Made by a program: the position numbers and the translations under genes. A stretch of DNA of 64,000 nucleotides from Cycas panzhihuaensis (taxonomy: Eukaryota > Cycadophyta): assembly GCA_023213395.1 (NCBI GenBank), contig CM041465.1, forward strand, positions 203,615,741 through 203,679,740, in the 5' to 3' direction. Under the pieces are notes generated by a model that saw nothing but the letters and a program-made list of their open reading frames with translations, was not told the origin of the DNA and ran no database searches. Below, piece after piece: positions 42,859-54,070 of the stretch. Numbering within the stretch: the first letter of the stretch is position 1; every line of letters starts with the position of its first letter.

Positions 42859-45466
42859 GTTGAAGTTGTAAGGCTTGAAGCTAGCAGATAACTTAGAAAC
42901 TCAAAGCTTTTGTTGCTTAAGTTTCATCTTCTAACAAAACCAACAGTCTTGATCTTACTAGAAGATCCAACAACTGAATGGAGTGATGAGGGGTGGAGGA
43001 CTAGGCTAAAGAGTTGGTCCAACCTTGATCTATAGATGAGATCCAACAGTTGGCCAAGTTAAATCTAAGACAAGGTAGGTAGGGTTGATCTACATGGACG
43101 TACCATGTTTTCCCTGGGATTCACAACCCCAATAACATCCTTTTCGAACCTCCTTTCCTTCAAGCAACTTTAATTGTCGTGCACTTAATCGTACGGTCGG
43201 TTGGTCCCCTAGGGAATGCACCAAACTTAAGGTTATTTCAGAGGCAAGGTTTGAACCTTTTTCGGGCCTCTCCTACTTGATTTTAAAGTTCACTTTTAAA
43301 AGATTGAAGTGGACTTAGAGTAGATTTTACTTGGATGATGTAGATGCTTGATTAATGTTTACAAAAAGAGCTTCAAAGAGAAGCAACCAAGTACATCACA
43401 ATGAACACTTTAAGTGTTTTACAAAAGCACTTTATAGTGTGAAGTAGTGCTATCACATCTAAGTAAAAAAAAGTGCTTGAGCACAATGTGAAAATGTAAG
43501 CACTTTGAAGAAGGTGTTAAGTACTTCAATGAAAATGAGCAAAGCCTTTGTGTTGAAAATGCAAGTGGGTTCCTTTTAATGCTTGAAGAAAAGAGAGGAA
43601 GATCACTTGCAAACTGAAGATGCCAAGCACCAAGTGTTGGGACATTAAAATAGTCCCAATGATCAACAAAATGAATGATTTTATTAAGTAACAAGTCTCC
43701 TTAAGCCCTTTTTGAGACTAAGGGAAGTAGGTCACCATGCAAGGTGCCTTAAGAAAAGTGTTGGAATAGTGATGAGGATCACTTTAACAAAGTCACAACA
43801 CTTAGAAATCACTTCTTTCAATGCCTTTTAACACTTGCAAACATGAAATAAATGTTAAATAAGGCAAAAAATGCCAAAAAACAAAAGCTGAAATTTAACT
43901 TTTTTGCAACTTCTGAGCAACAAAAACACCATGCAGGGAGCCTTGATTGAAGATTTTAATCTTCAAAGATGAGTAAATGATTTTGCATTAGTGATTTGAT
44001 GAGATCACTAAGTACAATAAAGATTTTAAACCCCAAAAAATGAAAAAAAGTGGATTTTTTTCCTTAAAAGAATTAAGGCAAGAAGTCTTAAATGACTAAA
44101 AAGCTTAAAAAACAAGGAAAAAATGTTACCTTTTAATGAGAAAAACACTTGAAAATACTTGATTTAGTCCCTATTGTCACAAAAGTGAAGTTCATGTAGT
44201 CACCAAACTAAAAAATCATTGAAAAGTATTAATTTTGACTTAAAAAAGGTGATTTTTAGTGATTAAGAGGGTGACTAAATATAAACTTTAGAAAAATAAA
44301 GTTTATCAATGTGAGAATATTCTTAAAGTTATAAACCAAAGTTTGAAATGATAAAGTTTTTTTGAAAACTTTTCAAAAAAATCGAATGTTCGAAATAACG
44401 GCGGTGCAGGCGTAGTCCGAATTGACTCAGATGGACAGATCTCCGAGAAAACTCAACAGATCGAAACCAAAATCGAAGGGCAGAGTCGCAGATACTCAGA
44501 GATGAGTCTTGCCAAATTTTAGTGCTTTTCGTTGATTGTTGAGAGAGTACTGCGTGATGCAACCATTGGTTGGGCGCACAGCCAAAGATTAGACAGATGG
44601 CTGCCATGCGGTGTATTAAGGACGTGGGATCCTCCAACGACCTTCCAATGAGACGTGGGACCCTCCAATTGACACTTGGGAGACTGCAGTAATCAAACGG
44701 AGTAAGAAAACGAGAGCAGGACGAGGGTGAACGACTAGCTGTGTAGCAACTGTATGATGACTTTGATCCACTGTGTAGAGTTGTGGGACCCACTACAGGG
44801 TTGCAGAATGGTGCAGAAATGATGCGTACTCCAGATCTTTGGACTGCACCAGTAATTCAGGTCAAAAAAACCAGATTTGAATTAGTGGTTTGAACTTTCT
44901 AGGGTTTGTGAAGGACACCCAGCGATGTATTCAAGCTTGCAGTAAGTCTGTGGAACTGCAAAAACTACAAAAGGTCTGAGAAATACTCAGTATCATCAGA
45001 GATTAGCTCAGAATATCTGAAACTTAGCTATGAGATCTGTAGGGTACAGAAAAGCTTTAAATTTTCCACTTGCTGAGAGTGGATTCTCAATTGACCAGCC
45101 AAGTACAAGTTAAAAAGAGCAGAAAATGAGTTCTTAGTGCTAAAAGAAACAATAGATTTGAGCTTAAATCAGTTTCTAATTACAGATCTGAGTGAAAAAA
45201 ATATCAACAAGACAATCCTTTTAAAAGGAAATTACTGATTGTAACAATAATTTGTGCTACACCCAACAGGTCTTTGTTTGAAACATTTCAGATCTGAAAA
45301 ATATACCTTCAACACTGCTCCAAGAAGCTTGATCTGCATATGTAGGTCTAAAACATGCCTTGGATCGCCTTCGAAGAGCGAAGGTCGTCACCAAGGAGTA
45401 GTAGAACCTAATTTGAATATCCCTTAAGCAAAACAAAAACAGAACAAAGGGAACTAGTCTCTTCTA
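42859..45466 (-). other. CoN long 5' leader
   Basis: 2.6 kb without a retrotransposon domain. 43000-44320 is A-rich with many AAGTGC/GCACTT words. 44329-44800 is richer in GC and open on the minus strand for 154 codons (44793-44329). That ORF has no recognisable domain and is rich in S, R and L; it may not be translated. Confidence 0.55.
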
Positions 45467-45479
45467 GCTCTGATACCAA
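45467..45479 (-). promoter_or_regulatory. CoN primer-binding site
   Basis: Minus-strand TGGTATCAGAGC just after the 5' LTR end TTCTACA, tRNA-iMet type. Confidence 0.92.
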
Positions 45480-45480
45480 A

Positions 45481-46028
45481 TGTAGAAATGGCCAAAAGGC
45501 CTTAGAAACCCAAGATCTAGAAGTTATATTCACTCTAGTTCTAAAAAGCAAATAATCTAGACTAACAATGAAAATATAAGATCAAACATGAGCAAGATCA
45601 AGCATGAAGAGAAACAACAAAATGATACCAAATATGAGGAGTTGGAATTGGTCCAACCTCCAAATGAATAGCAGTTTGATTAGCAAACTAGCAAAATAAC
45701 AATACAACTCCAACTCCATATGAGAACAATGAAAAGAGGTCTCAATATATAGAGCGAAAGGAGAGACCTAAGGCATTGGATGTTTGACAATTGTCAAACA
45801 TCCAAGGTACATGCCTTGCATGTAGGACATGTGTCCTTTTGGACTCTCAAGTAAGGAAAAGTACATGGGGGTCCATTTGACCCTTAAGTGACAATGTTGT
45901 GTCACTAGAAAAGAATGTGGGTGTGCACTTTATCACTTAAGTGATAAGTCACCCCTAAAGTACAAAAGTACAAATAATACATGAAAAATAAAGTACATAG
46001 TCTTAACATGTAAACATAAGGTTTAACA
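45481..46028 (-). repeat. CoN 5' LTR (548 bp)
   Basis: Equal in length to the 3' LTR, differing at scattered bases; palindrome at 45930-45947. Confidence 0.94.
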
Positions 46029-46033
46029 ACAGG

Positions 46034-46274
46034 TCCTAGGATCCCTTCAATACATGACAAGTTACAACATGTACCTAGCTCCAAGAATGAGCATCAACAA
46101 ATTCAAAACACTCCTTAGCAAAATCCAACTGAAGCTGCAAGATGGAACCTAGTCTTCATAACATACATGACTTAGCAGGTGGTGGCTGGAAAAATTGGTT
46201 AAGCTGAGCAAAGCCAGGCAATAAGTAATTTCCAATACTTCGAGGGTAAGGTATTATTTTAAGGGGAGGGGGAT
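46034..46274 (+). other. LI 3' untranslated region and polypurine tract
   Basis: Non-coding. It ends in TTTTAAGGGGAGGGGGAT (46257-46274), a strong polypurine tract next to the 3' LTR. Confidence 0.8.
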
Positions 46275-46806
46275 TGTAACGTTTCCAAAATAAAGAAGAA
46301 GTTCATTTTCTATAGATGGAACTATTATTAGGAAGTCGGTTTTTAAGAAGATTAAAGAATGAATCATTTAATATATTTTATTATGAAGTCAGATTTTTTG
46401 GGGGAGAATTAGGACTTGGTTTTTTAGAGAGAAAATAAAGGCTATAAATGGAAAAGCTTTGATTATTTGTAAAACATTTGGAGAATTTATTGTACGTGGG
46501 ATAATGGCCTCGTACCATTAGGGCACATCTGTGCCAAATTGGAGGATTGCTCTCACTTCGAAGAGGGTTACAACTATTGGATATTGTACAAAGTTTTGTT
46601 ATTTTGATACTATTATTTATTACTTCAATTTTTGCTATTATTTATCAATGTATGGATGTTATACTGCATGGATAGATGAACTATGTTTGTTGAGTGATAC
46701 TTTATGAGGATTTACTACTGTAAATGTATGATATCTATTATGAATATTAGTATCATCTGTTGGAAATTCTATCTTTGTTTTCTATTTAAGAATTGGGCCT
46801 GCTACA
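46275..46806 (+). repeat. LI 3' LTR (532 bp)
   Basis: TGTAACGTTTCC...CTGCTACA, followed by ttgtc. It is 66 bp longer than the 5' copy, mostly in the AT-rich right half. Confidence 0.9.
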
Positions 46807-46811
46807 TTGTC

Positions 46812-47170
46812 AATTAGAGGAATCTTTTAAGTTGTTTTCTCGATAAGGGTTGTGGATAGTGCAAAATTATTAACACTTTGGCAAGACCTCTCAACAAGCT
46901 TTCCTTGTTGACGGTATAACCTAATAAGTTGCCAAATGGAATGAGGAATGTGCACTTCTCTAGGTTTACGAATAAGTTGTTTTTTTGACATGTCTATAGC
47001 ATTTCTCTGAGGTTCTCTATATGACTTTTCATAATCCCATATAACGTTTTATCATCCAAGAACGCAACCACTTTTTCCCCAATTATTTTCTTAAAGATGT
47101 TGATTACTATTCTTTGAAATATTATTGGGGCACTTGTCAATCTAAATGACATCACTCGGTCGGTGTGCAT
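46812..47170 (-). pseudogene. GyC reverse transcriptase fragment
   Basis: Minus strand: RVMSFRLTSAPIIFQRIVIN, catalytic FLDD (KVVAFLDDKTLYG, about 47050), then after a decayed stretch SRKQLKRFL at about 46850, which continues at 33173 once LI is removed. The open piece extends from CoJ LTR sequence at 47171 into this RT, so only the part below 47171 is RT. Confidence 0.88.
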
Positions 47171-47332
47171 TGTTGAGAAGGCCAAAGGATAAGAATGCCT
47201 AAGACCAATAAAATCCAAGATCATGAATATAGTTCACTCTAGTTCTAGAAAACATAAGAGCAAAACTAAAAAATAAGCAAGACCAAGATCAAAAGAGCAA
47301 TATGATACCAAAGTATGAGGAGACGGAATTAG

Positions 47333-48200
47333 TGTTGACTTTAGTTTCTCACTACACTTGTGAGAAAGTACACTTGTCAAGGTTACACAGGTTATAGTCT
47401 AGTTTAGGACAGTCAACATCATTATCCACATATATCACACAGATTTATTAATGTTTCCACATGATTATAGCACAACGGCACAAGATGCGAGATCAGCATA
47501 TATTCCACATTCAATCCTTGCAAACACAGAGAATCCACAATTTCTATACAACTCTTATTTTATTAAGCAATAAGTTCTTTTACACAAGGTGCTGGAATGC
47601 ATTCCCTGTGCATTTCAGCCTCATATATTCACTCTGTCATATGCGTACCCAGGAGGTACCCATCAAAATACGCAATTTTAGGTCATCATGCATCTTGGTC
47701 TCCGTACCAATGCGTACTGGTATACTTGGCTCTCACCCTTAAGAGTATACCATGGGATTGAATCACTCGGCTCTCACACTGGAATGGTCCTCAAACCATT
47801 ATTAAATATGCCCCTTTGATGCCTTTTGGGTGAAAGGTTATGACCCAAAGTCATAACCATACATTTTTGTCACCAAGGTACCCTTTCACTTTAACACTTG
47901 ATTAAGTCTCCTTAATGGTGTCTTTTCTGATCCGTACATCCATACATATGTCCTTTTGGGCTGACATCATCATTTCTGGGTGCCTTTGGGTCAGATCTGT
48001 CCATATGTACCTTGTTGTCTGCAAGCATACCAAAAAAGGTATGTAACCAGGTACGCATCTATCATACGTACTTAGATTGCATATTTTTCACCTTTTTTCA
48101 CTATGCGTACCTCTGTACAGTTCGTACTTGCATTCCTCTGGTCCATACAAGCCTGTATTCTGTGTTCCTCAAGGTCTATGTGTCACAATATGTCCCAACA
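47333..48200 (-). repeat. GyD 3' LTR (868 bp)
   Basis: Plus-strand TGTTGACTTTAG to GTCCCAACA. The adjacent stem-loop (48226-48243) and purine tract (near 48270) match the GyA 3' end. Confidence 0.95.
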
Positions 48201-48256
48201 TCTATCTCGGGTCAACATGATTGGGTTGAGCATCCTTGCTCAACAAAAAATTCAAA

Positions 48257-48724
48257 ATTTGGGGTATTCCTCCCCTGTTCTGCTCTAAGGCCGCCTCGCT
48301 TTCACTGCTTGGTCGCCATTCTTGGTTAATAAATCCTCATCTATTGGCGCTTTTTCTTTTTTCTTTTTTCTTTATGCCTTTGTCTTGTTTTGTTCAACTT
48401 TCCCTTGATTTTCCGTATGATGATATATCTTTCCTCCATGCTTTACCATATTGCTTATTTGTATGATATGAGTTACGGTTATTTTTTTGTTTTTTAATTT
48501 TTTTGTATTTTATATTACATACCGAACTTAATCACGTTCCGGTATCAAGGCAATTCGATTTTGCCTCAACTTCATGCAACACGTTATAGTACAACCAGCT
48601 GATTCAGATGGTAAGTTGCTCCACCCTAGTTGATATAGGGTTTCAGTTTACTACCTTTGACCATTTTAGGCAGTAGCTGGCCTGATAGTTTCTTCAACTG
48701 GATAGTGCCATTCTGGTACACCTT
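48257..48724 (-). other. GyD 3' spacer
   Basis: After the integrase C-terminal stop the sequence still reads like the end of pol for about 60 bp, then becomes the family spacer (CCGTAACTCAT block). No extra ORF. Confidence 0.75.
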
Positions 48725-49978
48725 CTAAATCATATATGGGCCTTTCCAATGCATCTGCAATTCTCCCTGGGGTGTTTGGGATTTATTGTCATATCGCCAT
48801 ACTTGATCACCCTTCTTGAAATACGATGTCTTGTTGTGGCGGTTGTGCCTTGTCCTTGTTCGCCTTTTCCTTGGTGTGGTATGCTTTGTCAATTTCTTCT
48901 TATGATCCCTTAATTGATCTTGGTTTATCATTCCTTCTTCCAACCAATGTTCTCTATAATGTATCAAATGGGAATTTCCACATAGTGGTTCTTCATAAAA
49001 GGGCTTCACATAATCTCCAACGTATTCTCCATGATTTCTATCTTCTAGAGTGGCAATTTTGTTTCCTAGACCGGAATCTCTAGGGATACTCTCAGCAGGT
49101 TCCTTTTCTTCTTCCTCAAATTTGGCGTCGATGGTTGAAAAGGATCTTTCACTGGGTAGGTGTACCTCTAAAGAAGATGAGGAAGGTTTGTTACTTCCTT
49201 CCTCGGGCTGGGATGGGGGTGGGGAAGGGCAATCTACCTCAAGACCCACACTGGAGGTAGAAGGAAGGTTAGGGCTAGAGGGGGTTGGGGTATTGGGAGG
49301 TGAATTAGGGTAAGGGTTTGGGTTAAAAGGGGGATTTGAGTTTGGGTCTAGATTTTTAATGTTATTATTAACACTCATATAATCAACAAATTTAGATTTA
49401 ATATCAATGTCTTTAGTTATATTCTGAGAAAGTAGGTTACACCTATAGGATGAGGGATTGACTTCATATGCGTCCTGTAGCCAATAGTCCACAAATCTCA
49501 TCCCATTTTCATCATCTGAAGAATTGAATATTTCCCCAAAATGAGTTCGTTCGGCTTCTTGACAGTCGATTAGCTTGGTAGGCTCTTCGGTCGTATGGTA
49601 ACGATTCTTTTCATCGAGGGAAGAGGCTGTTGTTTCACTTACGACAGTCGTACTGGATCCTTTGTCCGGTATCATCTCAATGGAGTTTCTTCCCAACATT
49701 GGTAATACCACTTTGTTTCTGTCATCTGATAAAGTGAATGTCACATTCTTCCAGTTTTGGAGACACTGGGTCTTGTATAGCCAGGGCCTCCCCAATAACG
49801 CTGGATAGGGTGTTGCACCCTTTTCTGTTTCCACAATTGTAAAGTCGACTTTTACAACGATTCCTGCTACATCCACTTTGATGTCGGTCAGCCTCCCCAC
49901 AAGTCGCACCAATAATTCGTTGGCCAATTTCAACGAATATATTGCTACTCCAGTTTCGGGCTTCCCAATTTCCACCAT
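48725..49978 (-). CDS. GyD protease C terminus, linker and integrase C-terminal domain fused
   Basis: 417-codon ORF. Residues 1-100: second half of the aspartic protease (YSLKLANELLVRLVGRL, YPALLGRPWLYKTQCLQNW). Residues 100-330: linker with asparagine/proline/serine-rich part (NPPFNPNPYPNSPPNTPTPS) and the conserved DSGLGNKI block. After HYREHWLEE it passes directly to the basic stretch TPRKRRTRTRHNRHNK and FKKGDQVWRYDN, LQMHWKGPYMI, the integrase C-terminal (GPY/F) domain. The junction is in frame. Against GyA, about 2.7 kb of pol is missing. Confidence 0.85.
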   Translation of the reverse strand: MVEIGKPETGVAIYSLKLANELLVRLVGRLTDIKVDVAGIVVKVDFTIVETEKGATPYPALLGRPWLYKTQCLQNWKNVTFTLSDDRNKVVLPMLGRNSIEMIPDKGSSTTVVSETTASSLDEKNRYHTTEEPTKLIDCQEAERTHFGEIFNSSDDENGMRFVDYWLQDAYEVNPSSYRCNLLSQNITKDIDIKSKFVDYMSVNNNIKNLDPNSNPPFNPNPYPNSPPNTPTPSSPNLPSTSSVGLEVDCPSPPPSQPEEGSNKPSSSSLEVHLPSERSFSTIDAKFEEEEKEPAESIPRDSGLGNKIATLEDRNHGEYVGDYVKPFYEEPLCGNSHLIHYREHWLEEGMINQDQLRDHKKKLTKHTTPRKRRTRTRHNRHNKTSYFKKGDQVWRYDNKSQTPQGELQMHWKGPYMI

Positions 49979-50277
49979 GTTGAAGTAGGTAGTACATTTA
50001 CGGTTGCGCCCCCATCGACAATCACTTTTGGAAATGTTTCTCCTAATACCATCATTGTCACCATGGGATCCATGTCGAATGATGCCATCACTTTCTTTAA
50101 ACTTTTGGTAATTCCTCGTTGTAATATCCCTCCTTTAATCCAATCAATTACTTGGCATAAGGGAATAGTTAATTGCAGCTGTTTTACCAGATTTTCCATC
50201 AGCAACAACATTCTTGGAATGTCTTCGGCTGGTAATCCTTTGAATAGTTCCTCCATCTGTACCGTTTGAGGCTGCAT
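49945..50277 (-). pseudogene. GyD protease N-terminal part
   Basis: 110 codons with the active site FPKVIVDGGATVNVLP (D-G-G, as in many plant gypsy proteases) near 50010. It overlaps the end of the gag frame upstream (50144-50277) in another frame and the next ORF downstream (49978), so two frame changes are needed to pass from gag to linker. The first may be natural gag-pol frameshifting; the second looks like a lesion. Confidence 0.8.
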
Positions 50278-52267
50278 TTTTGGCTCTTCTGGTACCTTCT
50301 CTCTCCTTTTGCTTATTCTTTCTTACATATACATATTTAGTCTCTTGTCTCACTTGTTTAAATCGATTCATTTCTGTCTGTGGATTCGGATATCCTTCTT
50401 CTTCTTTCTCCTTTTGTTTCTTTTGGAGTTTTATATTTTTGCTCTCCAGTATAATTGTCATTAGGTTAGTAGCTTTAGCTTTTCCCTTACAATCTTCTGT
50501 TTTGTGCTCACTTGGTCCACAGTTGTTACATATGAACGGTTTTTGTTCGTATTCTCGTTTGGTTGGGCATTCGGATTTCCAATGCCCGAATTGTAAGCAA
50601 ATGAGGCATCTTGCCATTTGTTGTTTTTTTCTCGAGGGCTCCTGTGTACTCGTTGTATAAACGTTCCGAGGTGGGTTGCCTCCCCTTCCCCTACCTCGTC
50701 CTCTGTATGATTTTCCTCTTGGATTATAGAAACTGTCTTTTGTCATATGCGTATCTATATCGCATATGTGGCATCATTTATCCCTTTGGTGCAATGCACT
50801 ATTCTTCGGGTTGAGTTCACATTCTTTAGTCGTGTGTGAACTTTCCTCATAGATGTGGCACCATTTTGTCACTCTGTCTTCGTGATCTTTTTTCTTCTTT
50901 GTTGTTTCCTCTTCTCTATTATTTCTTATTTTGAGTCTTGCCACTTCCTTTCTTAGGGCTTCTAATTCTGATTCCTCTTCTGCTACTCCCACCTGGCAGA
51001 AGGGTTGATTATACTGGTGTTGTTTGATTTCCCTTATTTCCTCCTGTAATCTTAATAGGAGGGAATCGTGTCCTCCAGCCTCCGCATCCATCTCCATCTT
51101 AAAGTCAAGTGCTAAATCTTGGGCATTCTTAAATGACTTTAGTGGATGTGCATGCATCATAGCTCTCAGTTTCTCATTCAATCCTCTAACAAAATAATTT
51201 TTCATATTATGGTCTGTTACCGTTTCATTAATCATACTGGCCGCAATGATTTTCATTCTACTGATATAAGTTAACACTGATTCTCTAGGCCTTTGTTTAA
51301 TTTCTCTAAGGGCAATTTCCACTGCTTCGTTGCTCCGGAATTTCTGAAATCTTTCCTCAAAGGATTTCTTTATCTTTGACCATGAATCTTTCTTATTTAA
51401 TTCTTTGTACCATGCCAATGGTACTCCCCTTAATGTACAGGCGAATCTGGCCTTCATCTCGTCTTCATCTGTAATCTTCTTCACGTTGATCAAATTTTGA
51501 AAGAGATATACATGTTCGGCTGCATCTAAAGTGTCGTTGAAAATCAACTTCCCAAAGTCTCTGTAATCATCCATCCTGGGAGATTGTACCAGTGTCCCAC
51601 CTGGTGGTGATTCTTCCCCTTTCTTCTCCTCGCTGGATCCTATCTCCTTCCCTTCACTCTTCTCTTTTGGAGACGTGCTTGGAGTGCTTAGTGTAACATT
51701 ATCTTTCCCAAATAGTGGATTCTTAAATGGGGTTTTAAGGTGTATAGGTTCTAACACACCTGGCACTTGTATTGTTAATCTGTCATCGTTATATATGGTG
51801 ATCGGACCCCACATCGATGAATCCTCCAAAAGCTGCTTTGTTAGCTTGTTTTCCCAATATGCCGAGGGACCTTCCTCCGCCTTCTTCTCTCTGTCACTTC
51901 GGTCCTTCGGACTATCTTCCACAGGTATACTTTCCTCTTTTGTTAAAGTGTCTTTATGTTCTTCATCCACCTTTGGTTTTTCTTCATATTCTGGGCTAAA
52001 CAGGTCATCCTTGATCGGGGCTGGTGTTAGTACCATTCATTCGCCATTGTTTCCCTCTTCTTGTTCCTGAGGTGTCTGGGCTCCACTTGCCTCAGATTCT
52101 TCAACGGACTGTCCCTTAGTCTCGTTATTCTGCGAACTTAATCTCCTTGCCCTTCTCAGTTTTGACTCCTTTGACCATCGTAATGCCCTCCGTCTGCTTG
52201 TTTCTTTCCATTTAGGTGAAGTATCCTTTTGTGGCTCTTCCGCCTTTGAAGGCCTTTTAGGTGGCAT
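50144..52267 (-). pseudogene. GyD gag with zinc knuckles, two in-frame TGA codons
   Basis: Starts MPPKRPSKAEEPQKD at 52267. One frame runs to 50144 apart from TGA at 52039-52037 and at about 50776-50774. Core (about residues 170-300): FNDTLDAAEHVYLFQNLINV, GVPLAWYKELNKKDSW, FEERFQKFRSNEAV, ALREIKQRPRESVLTYISRM. A coiled-coil-like segment (ESELEALRKEVARLKIRN) precedes a row of knuckles: WCHIYEESSHTTKEC (degenerate), CHICDIDTHMTKDSF (degenerate), CLICLQFGHWKSEC and CNNCGPSEHKTEDC (intact spacing). An RGRGRGRGG basic stretch separates them. Confidence 0.9.
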
Positions 52268-52389
52268 TGGAAGGTCCCCTGGCTGCCGGAGGCTTAGTTA
52301 CAGCTTGCCATCACGACGATAGCCAGGGTCCTCTGCCCTTTACGCATTCCTCCTTTTGAAACTCCTGGGCCCTGTCCCTCCTCAATGGA

Positions 52390-52407
52390 CGTAGACAACG
52401 AAACCAA
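52390..52407 (-). promoter_or_regulatory. GyD primer-binding site (probable)
   Basis: Minus-strand TTGGTTTCGTTGTCTACG directly after the LTR end. It has the layout of the common plant gypsy site starting TTGGCGCCGTTG but differs in the middle, so the primer tRNA is uncertain. Confidence 0.45.
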
Positions 52408-53279
52408 TGTTGACTTTAGTTTCTCACTACACTTGTGAGAAAATACACTTGTCAAGGTTACACAGGTTATAGTCTAGTTTAGGACACAGTCAACATCATT
52501 ATCCACATATATCACACAGATTTATTAACGTTTCCACATGATTATAGCACAACGGCACACAAGACAAGAGATCAGCACATATTCCACATTCAATCCTTGC
52601 AAACACAGAGAATCCACAATTTCCATGCAACTCTTATTTTATTAAGCAATAAGTTCTTTTACACAAGGTGCTGGAATGCATTCCCTGTGCATTCCAGCCT
52701 CATATATTCACTCTGTCATATGCGTACCCAGGAGGTACCCATCAAAATACACGGCTTAGGCTGCTGTCATGCATATTGGTCTCCGTACCAATGCATACTG
52801 GTATACTTGGCTCTCACCCTTAAGAGTATACCATGGGATTGAATCACTCGGTTCTCACACTGGAATGGTCCTCAAACCATCATCAAATATGCCCCTTTGA
52901 TGCCTTTTGGGTGAAAGGTTATGACCCAAAGTCATAACTATACCTTTTTGTCACCAAGGTACCCTTTCACTTTAACACTTGATTAAGTCTCCTTAATGGT
53001 GTCTTTTCTGATCCGTACCTCCATACATATGTCCTTTTGAGCTGACGTCATCATTTCTGGGTGCCTTTGGGTCAGATCTGTCCATATGTACCTTATTGTC
53101 TGCAATTGTACCGAAAAAGGTACGTAACCAAATCTTGTCTCATCATACGTGCAGATTGCATATTTTTCACCTTTTTCCACTATGCGTACCTCCGTACAGT
53201 CCGTACTTGCATTCGTCTGGTCAATACAAGCCTGTATTCCATCTTCCTCAAGGTCTATGTGTCACAATATGTCCCAACA
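52408..53279 (-). repeat. GyD 5' LTR (872 bp)
   Basis: Pairs with 47333-48200. TATATGAG on the minus strand near 52708-52701 may be the TATA box. Many GTAC words. Confidence 0.95.
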
Positions 53280-53699
53280 ATTAGTCTTACTCCAAGGAAT
53301 ATCAGTTGATTAACAAACTGATAGCATAACATTACAGTCCAACTCTACATGTGAGACATGAGAAGAGGTCTTAATATATAGAAAAACTGAGGTTACCTAA
53401 TAGCGTTGGATGTTTGACAAGTGGCAAATATCCAAGCTACATGCAATGCATGTCTTGCATGTCATGCATGAAGGACGTGTTCTTTTGGGATCTCAAGTGA
53501 GCAAAGATGCATGAGGGTCCATTTGACCCTTTAGTTACAATGTTATGTCACTAGAAGGAATGTGGGTGTGTACTTTATCACTTAAGTGATGAGTCACCCT
53601 ATAAAGTACAAAATAATGAATGAAAGAATAAAGTGAATAAAGTACATACTTAACATGTAAACATAAGATTTAACACCCCCCCCCTACTGTTTACAATAT

Positions 53700-54070
53700 T
53701 AAATCAGACGCCAAGACCATCTCTGAATTTTACAAATTGTTCTCTACTAAGAGGCTTGGTAAAGATATCGACTATCTGCTCCTCTGTAGGTCTATACTGG
53801 AGGTTGATCTCACCATTCTGCACATGTTCTCTGATGAAGTGATGATGAACCTCGATGTGTTTGGTCCGAGCATGAAAGACTGGATTCTTGGCCAACTTGA
53901 GTACACTCTGATTGTCACAATATATCCTGGTGGGGTGATTTTGCTCAAGTCCAAGCTCCCCAAGAATTCGTCGTAGCGAGATAGCCTCACAAGTTCTTGT
54001 TGGCAGCTTTGTATTCTGCTTCAGTGGAGGACAAGGTAACATTAGGTTGCTTCTTGCAACTCCACGAAAC
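53700..54070 (-). pseudogene. CoJ RNase H, C-terminal part
   Basis: Open 54042-53704: IYCDNQSVLKLAKN, HARTKHIEVHHHFIREHV, EEQIVDIFTKPLSREQF. The catalytic D of CDNQ and the terminal TKPL motif are intact. CoK interrupts it at 54071; the N-terminal part continues at 60621. Confidence 0.9.

Larger units (their letters stand above)
36260..46028 (-). mobile_element. CoN: Ty1/copia element in LI, contains LM
   Basis: LTRs 36260-36807 and 45481-46028, both 548 bp, flanked by acaag (36255-36259) and acagg (46029-46033), one base different. Same family as CoH. The 5' leader is unusually long (about 2.6 kb). Domain order gag, protease, integrase, RT, RNase H. Multiple lesions. Confidence 0.94.
33174..46806 (+). 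mobile_element. LI: gag-only LTR element, contains CoN and LM
   Basis: 5' LTR 33174-33639, primer site, leader, one gag-like pseudogene (about 34593-35800), then CoN, then about 250 bp with polypurine tract and 3' LTR 46275-46806. Target duplication ttgtc at 33169-33173 and 46807-46811. Without CoN it is about 3.9 kb and has no pol domain at all. Confidence 0.9.
17317..47170 (-). mobile_element. GyC: Ty3/gypsy element split by four insertions
   Basis: Minus-strand element of the GyA family. From low to high coordinate: 3' LTR (17317-18058), extra ORF (to about 19260), spacer, integrase (interrupted by LO at 20436-21261), RNase H (interrupted by CoF at 22576-33035), RT (interrupted by LI at 33174-46806) and RT again to 47170, where CoJ begins. 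At each insertion one copy of a 5-bp duplication flanks the intruder and the GyC reading frame resumes. The 5' half (rest of RT, protease, gag, 5' LTR) lies beyond the window. Confidence 0.93.
47333..53279 (-). mobile_element. GyD: pol-deleted Ty3/gypsy element (5.9 kb)
   Basis: LTRs 47333-48200 (868 bp) and 52408-53279 (872 bp), perfect duplication attag (47328-47332, 53280-53284). Internal order on the minus strand: gag, zinc knuckles, protease, long linker, integrase C-terminal domain. RT, RNase H, integrase zinc-binding domain and core are absent, and so is the extra ORF seen in GyA/GyC. It must depend on enzymes of a full relative. Confidence 0.95.
47171..53676 (-). repeat. CoJ 3' LTR split by GyD
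   Basis: Left part 47171-47332 (TGTTGAGAAGGCC) and right part 53285-53676 (ending GATTTAACA). Rejoined it is about 554 bp, the normal length for this family. The 18-bp palindrome has one mismatch (53575-53592). Confidence 0.9.

Noticed and set aside
50280-50660. 126-codon plus-strand ORF
   Set aside because: It is the antisense shadow of the GyD gag/zinc-knuckle frame.
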